Shown here: positions 1 to 4,563 of the stretch, in pieces
Layout: the number at the start of each line of letters is the position of its first letter
Position numbering within the stretch: position 1 is the first letter of the stretch
From: Candidatus Muproteobacteria bacterium
GTDB lineage: Bacteria > Pseudomonadota > Gammaproteobacteria > Acidiferrobacterales > Sulfurifustaceae
Direction: 5' to 3'
Assembly (NCBI GenBank): GCA_023266455.1
Contig: JAHFQD010000137.1
Location: forward strand, 1 to 5,778
DNA length: 5,778 bases
The notes under the pieces: generated by a model
Seen by the model: the letters and a program-made list of their open reading frames with translations, nothing else
What the model was told of the DNA's origin: nothing
Database searches by the model: none
Program-made: the position numbers and the translations under genes

Positions 1-1
1 G

Positions 2-493
2 ACCAATAATGCCATTAGTTGGCGAACCGACAAGAGCATGAGCGGTTATCTCGGCTGGCGTATGGATCTGCCGGATAAAGGCGAACGCCAGATAACCAAC
101 ATGGATCTCAAAGGCGGGCATTTGATCTTCACGACCTACGTGCCGACCGACGATCCTTGTTCGCCGGGCGCGTATGGTTGGCAAATGGAATTGGATTTCG
201 CTTCGGGCGGAAGACTTACCGATTCGCCATACGACACTAATGGCGACGGCTCCGTGAGCACGAATGGCAGCGACAACGTGGTGCTGCGAACGGGCACTGG
301 TGCCGGTCAAGAATTACCGTCCGCCGGACGTCGCGGCAGCCCAGTGCCACGCACGATTCTGCACGGCGAAGGCGTGGACTATAAGATCGAAGTCCAAGCC
401 AGCGGCGACTCGGCGCCAAGTTATTACAAGGAAGCGCCCGGCGATACCGATCGCGGTCGGCAGTCGTGGCGTCAATTGATCATCAATCAATAA
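2..493 (+). CDS. pilY1: PilY1-like type IV pilus tip adhesin, C-terminal part (5' partial)
   Basis: This is the last 163 codons of a gene that enters from the left edge; the frame is open from base 2 and ends at TAA 491-493. PilY1 is a large secreted protein at the tip of type IV pili that supports pilus extension, adhesion and surface sensing; its C-terminal half is a beta-propeller. The visible part matches the end of that propeller: GWRMDLPDKGER (visible residues 18-29), GGHLIFTTYVP followed by DPCS (38-54), GWQMELD (59-65) and the terminal GRQSWRQL typical of the family. An Asp/Asn-rich loop, DTNGDGSV (78-85), resembles the calcium-binding loop of PilY1 proteins, although the usual acidic residue at the ninth loop position is Ser here. 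A PilY2-like gene follows on the same strand, as expected in a minor-pilin operon. The N-terminal domain lies outside the window, so full length and adhesion-domain type are unknown. Confidence 0.88.
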   Translation, partial: TNNAISWRTDKSMSGYLGWRMDLPDKGERQITNMDLKGGHLIFTTYVPTDDPCSPGAYGWQMELDFASGGRLTDSPYDTNGDGSVSTNGSDNVVLRTGTGAGQELPSAGRRGSPVPRTILHGEGVDYKIEVQASGDSAPSYYKEAPGDTDRGRQSWRQLIINQ

Positions 494-537
494 CGAACCG
501 AGCCCCTCTTCTAATCGGGGAGGGGTGGTCGGGTTCG
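494..537 (+). repeat. Imperfect inverted repeat / hairpin between pilY1 and the PilY2-like gene
   Basis: The repeat begins directly after the pilY1-like stop codon. The inner stem is CCCCTC (503-508) with GAGGGG (520-525), perfect over 6 bp around an 11-base loop. An outer stem pairs CGAACC (494-499) with GGTTCG (532-537), with partial pairing and a bulge between the two. No T-run follows, so it is not a classical intrinsic terminator. It could be an mRNA processing or stability hairpin that lowers expression of the downstream gene, or a degenerate copy of the CCCCTC/GAGGGG palindromes scattered between genes in many gammaproteobacteria. Pairing is seen in the sequence; the role is inferred. 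Confidence 0.6.
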
Positions 538-543
538 GATTTT

Positions 544-547
544 GGAG
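544..547 (+). promoter_or_regulatory. Ribosome binding site deciding the PilY2-like start
   Basis: GGAG lies 8 bases before ATG 556. It supports that start over the in-frame ATG at 466, which would place 30 extra codons across the end of pilY1 and through the intergenic hairpin. Confidence 0.75.
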
Positions 548-555
548 ACGTAAAT

Positions 556-852
556 ATGAAGCCGCTAACATCGATCAAACGACTGACTCGCTCCGCGTTG
601 CTGACGTTCGCCGGCTTGCTGTTCGCCGCCAATGTCGCCGTGGCCGACACGCCGCTGGAATACGATACCAATTACTTCGAAGGCGTTATCGGCTGGGTCG
701 ATGTCAGCAAACGCGCTTTGGTGGTGGACGATACCGCGTTCGTGTTGTCCGATGCCGCTGCGCGCTCGGGGAATTTGCGCCAGGGTGTGAAGGTGCGGTT
801 GCGTTATCGCTTGTTGAACGGTCAGTTGGTGGTTCTGCAAATCACGCCGTAA
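556..852 (+). CDS. PilY2-like small secreted protein of the minor-pilin operon
   Basis: This encodes a 98-residue protein. ATG 556 is chosen because it has a good ribosome binding site (GGAG 544-547) and starts a clear signal peptide: basic residues K2, K8, R9 and R12, a hydrophobic stretch at about 14-29, and an A-V-A cleavage site before D31. The mature part of about 68 residues has no cysteine and looks like a small beta-structure: FEGVIGWVDVSKRALVVDD, then a variable loop, then VRLRYRLLNGQLVVLQITP. The pattern of a short strand pair around a 'value stored in the protein' segment (VVDDTAFVLSD) recalls PilY2, the small protein encoded after pilY1 in Pseudomonas and relatives, whose exact role in pilus biogenesis is poorly defined. 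Position, size and export support the call; sequence similarity is from memory and only moderate, so no symbol is given. It is the last gene of its operon in this window. Confidence 0.7.
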   Translation: MKPLTSIKRLTRSALLTFAGLLFAANVAVADTPLEYDTNYFEGVIGWVDVSKRALVVDDTAFVLSDAAARSGNLRQGVKVRLRYRLLNGQLVVLQITP

Positions 853-859
853 CGGCGTG
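843..859. terminator. Possible bidirectional terminator hairpin built around a stop codon
   Basis: CACGCCG (843-849) and CGGCGTG (853-859) form a perfect 7-bp GC-rich stem whose three-base loop is the TAA stop of the PilY2-like gene. It lies between two convergent genes whose stop codons are 8 bases apart, where a shared terminator is expected. The U-tract is weak on both strands (CTTAAT on +, ATTTGC on -), so terminator strength is uncertain. Confidence 0.5.
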
Positions 860-860
860 C

Positions 861-1625
861 TTAATGCACACCGTCTTTGGGCCAGTACTCGCCTAGAATT
901 TTTTGCACGACACCTTCCTTCCTTAACGCGCTATAGGCATTGCGCGCTTTATCGACGACCGCGTCCGGCGTCGTTTTACTGAAGGCCATGTATAAATAGT
1001 TGGCGGGCAGATCGAGATCGAACGCCACTTCGAATTGACCGCAATCGAATCCCTCACTTTTGCATAGGCCGGCGACACCCAACCGACTCAGCGGTACCAA
1101 ATCGATCCGACCGCTTTCGAGTTTGCGTAAATTGAGGGCGTTGGTCGTTACTTCTTGCAGTCCTTGCGTCAGTCCTTCCGAGAATCCATGTTGCGCTAAA
1201 TATTTCGCGCGCGTGTCGTCTTTCAGAATGCCGATGCGATATTTCTTGGCGTCGTCCAAGGTTTTGATGACGATGTCGTGTCGGTCGCGCATTTTGTACA
1301 AACTATAACGAATCGGCATGATCTCGCCGACCCACTTGAATTGCGGTTCTCGCTCCGGCGTTCTGGCGATGGAATAAATCAGGACGTTGGGATCGTTGGT
1401 CGCCATGTTGAGTGCGCGCGCCCACGGATACAGTTCGATTTTGTATTCGAAACCGGCACGGCGAAAAGTTTCTTCGACCAGCGCGGTGGCGTGACCGTCG
1501 ACTTTTCCATCACGCTCGAAGGAAAGCGGGAACGCGTTTTCCGTGACCGCGGTGACGTTGTCCGCGCGAGCGACAGATGCGCCGGCGAGCGTTAGGAACA
1601 GGCACAACCATATTCGAGTTTGCAT
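861..1625 (-). CDS. Secreted family 3 solute-binding protein (amino-acid-type), orphan
   Basis: This encodes a 254-residue protein, a usual length for the SBP_bac_3 (HisJ/COG0834) family of periplasmic binding proteins. The signal peptide spans about residues 1-21 and ends A-R-A before D22. No lipobox cysteine is present, so it should be soluble in the periplasm. Family landmarks include YPWARAL (66-72), SIARTPERE (85-93, where R92 lies where the family's ligand-carboxylate arginine is found), KWVGEI (97-102), YRIGILKDD (129-137) at the start of the second lobe, and LRKLESGRIDLV (166-177). C188 and C195 (C-x6-C) could form a disulfide in the periplasm. No ABC permease or ATPase gene is adjacent, as is common for solo members. 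It follows cbiZ by 19 bases on the same strand and is probably co-transcribed. No strong ribosome binding site is visible before its ATG. The ligand cannot be told from sequence alone; a corrinoid is unlikely by fold, because BtuF belongs to a different binding-protein class. Confidence 0.85.
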   Translation of the reverse strand: MQTRIWLCLFLTLAGASVARADNVTAVTENAFPLSFERDGKVDGHATALVEETFRRAGFEYKIELYPWARALNMATNDPNVLIYSIARTPEREPQFKWVGEIMPIRYSLYKMRDRHDIVIKTLDDAKKYRIGILKDDTRAKYLAQHGFSEGLTQGLQEVTTNALNLRKLESGRIDLVPLSRLGVAGLCKSEGFDCGQFEVAFDLDLPANYLYMAFSKTTPDAVVDKARNAYSALRKEGVVQKILGEYWPKDGVH

Positions 1626-1644
1626 AGTTACAGATTCTAGAACG

Positions 1645-2319
1645 TTATTGAGCCGCTACCACCGTGCGCCAGGCGGTCGTCGCTCGCGATACCGCTTGTC
1701 TTACCGTATCGCCGATCAATTCGCCGATCGGCGTAAGTGGACCGCTATATTCCAACCATTTTCCGCGTTCCGTGCTGGCGACGACGATTGCATCGGTGCC
1801 GGTACCGGTCGCCGGAAAACCCTCGACCGTGCGCACGTCGGTTTCGAAAAGCGCCAGCGTTTTGGCTTCGGTAGCGGTAATGACGGCGTTCACCCGCGCC
1901 GATGGCGGCACGCGGCCGTCGATGAGCAAAACGATATTAATCGTTCCAGGGGGTGGCGTTAGATCGGGTAACGCGCGTGTCCGGCCCGCGGCAGTCGGTT
2001 GGCTGAGCCCCACGGTGGCGACCACCGCGAGCGATACGTCGCCCCGACGTTCGACGGCAACGTACGCCATCTCGAGTCGCGCGGCGGTCAGCATACCGAC
2101 GAAGGGTTCGTCGATGTGCAGTTCTCGGGCGACCTCGTGTAAATCGCCGACGTGATCGCCGCTATAGCGATTCGACACGCCCATGTTGACGATATGGCGC
2201 GTGTGCGGCAGTTCGCTACCGACGACGGCGGAACTGGTGACGGCGAGCGCAGTCGCGCTGCGAATGTGCAACGCGCGCGGGTGACGGTGTAATTCGACGT
2301 CGGACAGCAGCAGGGTCAT
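1645..2319 (-). CDS. cbiZ: Adenosylcobinamide amidohydrolase CbiZ
   Basis: CbiZ hydrolyses the amide bond between the corrin ring and the aminopropanol arm of adenosylcobinamide (and, in bacteria, of some pseudo-cobamides). It yields adenosylcobyric acid, which can re-enter cobamide synthesis, so it serves cytoplasmic corrinoid salvage and lower-ligand remodelling. The 224-residue length suits the family. Conserved blocks appear in order: RHIVNMGVSNRY (41-52), FVGMLTAA (73-80), ATVGLSQP followed by AAG (101-112), PGTINIVLLID (124-134), NAVITATEAKT (144-154), ATGTGTDAIVVAS (170-182) and the C-terminal YSGPLTPIGELIG (191-203). There is no signal peptide. It is first in a two-gene unit with the orphan solute-binding protein. 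The ATG has only a weak GA-rich ribosome binding site. A perfect TATAAT lies 28 bases upstream, implying a leader of only about 20 bases. No other cobamide genes lie in the window, so the remaining salvage steps must be encoded elsewhere. Confidence 0.92.
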   Translation of the reverse strand: MTLLLSDVELHRHPRALHIRSATALAVTSSAVVGSELPHTRHIVNMGVSNRYSGDHVGDLHEVARELHIDEPFVGMLTAARLEMAYVAVERRGDVSLAVVATVGLSQPTAAGRTRALPDLTPPPGTINIVLLIDGRVPPSARVNAVITATEAKTLALFETDVRTVEGFPATGTGTDAIVVASTERGKWLEYSGPLTPIGELIGDTVRQAVSRATTAWRTVVAAQ

Positions 2320-2347
2320 CTCGATCCGCCATCAGCGTGGGTCTCGA

Positions 2348-2353
2348 ATTATA
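2348..2353 (-). promoter_or_regulatory. Probable -10 element for the cbiZ unit
   Basis: Read on the minus strand, 2353-2348 is TATAAT, the exact sigma-70 consensus, ending 28 bases before the cbiZ ATG. The predicted start near 2341 gives a very short leader. No good -35 match is visible at 16-18 bases; the corresponding positions fall inside the inverted repeat at 2361-2380, so an activator or repressor may act there. Confidence 0.45.
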
Positions 2354-2357
2354 TGAT
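2352..2357 (+). promoter_or_regulatory. Possible -10 element for qorA
   Basis: TATGAT matches five of six consensus bases and lies 43 bases before the qorA ATG. It overlaps the opposing -10 of cbiZ by two bases, so the two promoters, if real, would compete. No -35 match is seen at the expected distance (CCATCA at 17 bases is poor). Confidence 0.3.
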
Positions 2358-2360
2358 TTA

Positions 2361-2380
2361 ATGGCGCCCCTAATCGCCAT
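2361..2380. repeat. Perfect 6-bp inverted repeat in the divergent promoter region
   Basis: ATGGCG (2361-2366) and CGCCAT (2375-2380) are exact reverse complements separated by 8 bases (CCCCTAAT). The centre-to-centre spacing of 14 bases is longer than one helical turn. It lies in the likely qorA leader and over the -35 position of the cbiZ promoter, so it could be an operator acting on both units or a small leader hairpin. No known regulator consensus is recognised. Confidence 0.55.
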
Positions 2381-2389
2381 GTTTTCCAT

Positions 2390-2394
2390 AGGAG
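2390..2394 (+). promoter_or_regulatory. Strong ribosome binding site of qorA
   Basis: AGGAG ends 6 bases before ATG 2401. It is the best Shine-Dalgarno match in the window and fixes the qorA start. Confidence 0.85.
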
Positions 2395-2400
2395 TCTTGT

Positions 2401-3372
2401 ATGCCGCGCGCTATCCGCATTCACGAAACCGGCGGTCCGGAAACAATGCGCTGGGAAGAGGTTGAGGTTGGCAAACCCGGTGTCGGTGAAGTGCGCGTAC
2501 GCAATACCGCCATCGGTTTGAACTTTCTCGACACCTATCATCGCTCGGGTTTGTATCCCGTGGCGTTGCCGACCACGTTGGGCGTGGAAGGCGCCGGTGT
2601 GGTGGAAGCAGTAGGTCCGAAGGTTAAAGAATTCAAAGTCGGTGACCGCGTTGCCTACGCGCAACCGATCGGCGCCTACGCCGAAGTCGCGCTGCGACCG
2701 GCGGAACGTCTGGTGAAGCTTCCCGGCGGTATCGACGACAAGACCGCGGCGGCGATGATGCTCAAAGGCCTCACTGCACAATATTTGCTGCGACAAACGT
2801 ACAAAGTTAAAAAAGGCGACACCATCCTTGTGCACGCGGCTGCCGGTGGCGTGGGTCAGATATTGTGCCAATGGGCGAAATACCTGGGCGCGATCGTGAT
2901 CGGCACCGTCGGCAGCGACGAAAAAGCGCTGCTGGCTAAAAAAGTCGGCTGTAAGCACATCATCGTCACATCGAAAGAAAAAGTGTCCCAGCGCGTACGC
3001 GAAATCACCAAGGGCCGAGGTGTCCCGGTGGTGTACGACGGCGTCGGCAAAGACACCTTTATAGATTCGCTCGATTGCTTAATGCCGCTCGGATTAATGG
3101 TGAGCTACGGTAACGCCTCCGGCGCGGTGCCGGCGTTCAGTATCGGTATTTTGTCGCAGAAAGGTTCGTTATTCGTGACCCGGCCGACATTAACGACGTA
3201 CGTCGCTAAGCGCGAAAACTTAGTCCAAAGCGCACGCGAGTTATTCGGTGTGGTGAAGAAAGGCGTGGTGAAAATCGCCGTCAATCAAACCTATCCGCTG
3301 CGCGAAGCGGCGCAGGCGCATCGGGATTTGGAAGCGCGCCGCACCACAGGTTCGACGGTGTTATTGCCGTGA
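2401..3372 (+). CDS. qorA: NADPH:quinone reductase QorA (zeta-crystallin-like)
   Basis: This encodes a cytoplasmic NADPH-dependent quinone oxidoreductase of the zinc-independent medium-chain dehydrogenase/reductase superfamily, 323 residues against 327 in E. coli QorA. The N-terminal catalytic domain carries IGLNFLDTYHRSGLYP (38-53), GVEGAGVVEAVG (61-72) and VGDRVAYAQPIGAYAE (80-95). The Rossmann domain has HAAAGGVGQILCQWAK (145-160), including the AAxGGVG nucleotide loop, then GTVGSDEK (168-175), whose K175 sits where the family contacts the NADPH 2'-phosphate. Downstream, VVYDGVGKDTF, SLDCL, GLMVSYGNASGAVP and QKGSLFVTRPTL follow E. coli QorA closely. The zinc-ligand pattern of alcohol dehydrogenases is absent, as expected. 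The start has a strong AGGAG. It is divergent from cbiZ and only 4 bases from zapE downstream, so it probably leads a + strand transcription unit. Confidence 0.95.
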   Translation: MPRAIRIHETGGPETMRWEEVEVGKPGVGEVRVRNTAIGLNFLDTYHRSGLYPVALPTTLGVEGAGVVEAVGPKVKEFKVGDRVAYAQPIGAYAEVALRPAERLVKLPGGIDDKTAAAMMLKGLTAQYLLRQTYKVKKGDTILVHAAAGGVGQILCQWAKYLGAIVIGTVGSDEKALLAKKVGCKHIIVTSKEKVSQRVREITKGRGVPVVYDGVGKDTFIDSLDCLMPLGLMVSYGNASGAVPAFSIGILSQKGSLFVTRPTLTTYVAKRENLVQSARELFGVVKKGVVKIAVNQTYPLREAAQAHRDLEARRTTGSTVLLP

Positions 3373-3376
3373 CGCG

Positions 3377-4519
3377 ATGAGCGACACAAACCAAACGCCA
3401 TCCGCCGATGCGGCAGGTCTCGATGTGCGCGCGGTCTACCATCGCGCGCTCGAGCGTCGTGGATTCGTCGCCGACGCCGCGCAGGAGCGCGCGGTCGATC
3501 ATTTGCAGCGTCTCTATAACGAATGGAGCGTTTATAAGCAAAAGCGGCGCACGCCGTTGCGGCGCTTGTTGTTGCGCGCCGAGTTGCCGCGCGGCGTTTA
3601 TTTGTGGGGTGGCGTAGGACGGGGTAAGAGTTTCCTCATGGACAGTTTCTACCACTGCGTGCCGCTGGAGCGTAAGTATCGCGTGCATTTCCATCACTTC
3701 ATGCGCGACGTGCATCGCGAACTCGACACGCTCAAGGGGCAGAAAAATCCGCTCGACGCGTTGGCGCGGCGGTTGAGTCAGCGCTGGCGTTTAATTTGTT
3801 TCGACGAAATGCATGTGAACGACGTCGCCGACGCCATGATCTTGGGCCGCTTGCTGCAATGCACGATGGATTTAGGCGTGGTGTATTGCATGACGTCGAA
3901 CTACGCGCCCGACGAGTTATACAAAGACGGTCTTAAGCGCGACGATTTCTTGCCGACGATCCGCATGCTCAAGGAACATCTGGACGTGGTCGAAGTCGAC
4001 AGCGGTGTCGATTATCGCCGGCGCGCGCTTGAGCGCTTACGCATGTATCACACGCCGCTCGGCGAAGCCGCGGATAAGGCGTTGATGGAGGCGTTCGAAC
4101 GTATCGCGGAAACGGAAAAAGAATCGGCACCGCTGGAAATCGAGAATCGCGTTATCGCCTATCGTCATTTGGCCGGTGGCGTCGTCTGGTTCGATTTCAG
4201 CGTTATCTGCGGTTGGGGCCGTTCTCAACTGGATTATCTTGAGATCGCCAAGGAATTCCATACGGTAATCGTATCGAACGTGCCGCGTCTCGGTCCCGAG
4301 ACGATGAACGAAGCGCGCCGATTCACATTGATGGTGGATGTTTTATACGACAACCGCGTCAAACTACTGCTCTCGGCCGACGTGTCGCCGGACCATTTGC
4401 TCAAACGCGATTCGTTGCTGGCCGATACGGCGGCGCGTTCGTTGGTATTCGAGTTCGATCGAACCTTGAGCCGTCTTATCGAGATGCAATCGCGGGATTA
4501 TTTAGCGCGCGGTCGATAA
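3377..4519 (+). CDS. zapE: Cell division AAA+ ATPase ZapE (AFG1 family)
   Basis: ZapE is a cytoplasmic ATPase that associates with the FtsZ ring during constriction and helps cells divide under stress; it is related to mitochondrial AFG1/LACE1. The protein has 380 residues, against about 375 in E. coli. Walker A is GGVGRGKS (78-85), preceded by PRGVYLW (71-77) and followed by FLMDSFY. FHHFMRDVHREL lies at 105-116. Walker B is LICFDEMHV (139-147) with D143 and E144, followed by NDVADAMILGRLL. The sensor segment MTSNYAPDELYKDGLKRDDFLPTI contains the conserved Asn and the Arg/Lys-rich element expected for the arginine finger. The later blocks WFDFSVIC, SNVPRL, RRFTLMVDVLYDNRVKL and FEFDRTLSRLIEMQS are also typical. 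Nothing is missing. The ATG lies 4 bases after the qorA stop and has no clear Shine-Dalgarno sequence, which suggests translational coupling to qorA. Confidence 0.95.
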   Translation: MSDTNQTPSADAAGLDVRAVYHRALERRGFVADAAQERAVDHLQRLYNEWSVYKQKRRTPLRRLLLRAELPRGVYLWGGVGRGKSFLMDSFYHCVPLERKYRVHFHHFMRDVHRELDTLKGQKNPLDALARRLSQRWRLICFDEMHVNDVADAMILGRLLQCTMDLGVVYCMTSNYAPDELYKDGLKRDDFLPTIRMLKEHLDVVEVDSGVDYRRRALERLRMYHTPLGEAADKALMEAFERIAETEKESAPLEIENRVIAYRHLAGGVVWFDFSVICGWGRSQLDYLEIAKEFHTVIVSNVPRLGPETMNEARRFTLMVDVLYDNRVKLLLSADVSPDHLLKRDSLLADTAARSLVFEFDRTLSRLIEMQSRDYLARGR

Positions 4520-4551
4520 GACGCTGCTTATTATTAGTAGACGTTGAGTAA

Positions 4552-4557
4552 AGAGGG
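4552..4557 (+). promoter_or_regulatory. Ribosome binding site of mmsA
   Basis: AGAGGG ends 6 bases before ATG 4564. A nearer ATG at 4559 is out of frame, and an in-frame stop at 4549-4551 rules out an earlier start. The rest of the 44-base gap after zapE shows only a weak AT-rich pairing (ATAAG 4516-4520 with CTTAT 4527-4531) and no convincing terminator or promoter. Confidence 0.6.
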
Positions 4558-4563
4558 CATGCC

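Noticed and set aside
466..555. In-frame ATG at 466 extending the PilY2-like protein by 30 residues
   Set aside because: It would overlap the end of pilY1 and translate through the hairpin, and it would bury the signal peptide. ATG 556 has a good GGAG and a clean signal peptide.
1664..2155. Open frame of 163 codons antisense to cbiZ
   Set aside because: cbiZ carries many conserved family blocks on the minus strand. This frame gives low-complexity Ser, Thr, Val and Ala rich sequence.
2332..2958. Open frame of 208 codons antisense to qorA
   Set aside because: It lies wholly over a certain gene and the divergent control region, and its translation is rich in His, Arg and Phe with no recognisable domain. 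It is a mirror of qorA codon bias.
3281..3715. Open frame of 144 codons antisense to the qorA-zapE junction
   Set aside because: It overlaps two well-supported genes and shows no motif or ribosome binding site.
4520..4563. Possible promoter or terminator between zapE and mmsA
   Set aside because: TATTAT at 4529-4534 resembles a -10 but has no -35 (GCGCGG at 17 bases). The ATAAG/CTTAT pairing is only 5 bp and AT-rich, too weak for a terminator.
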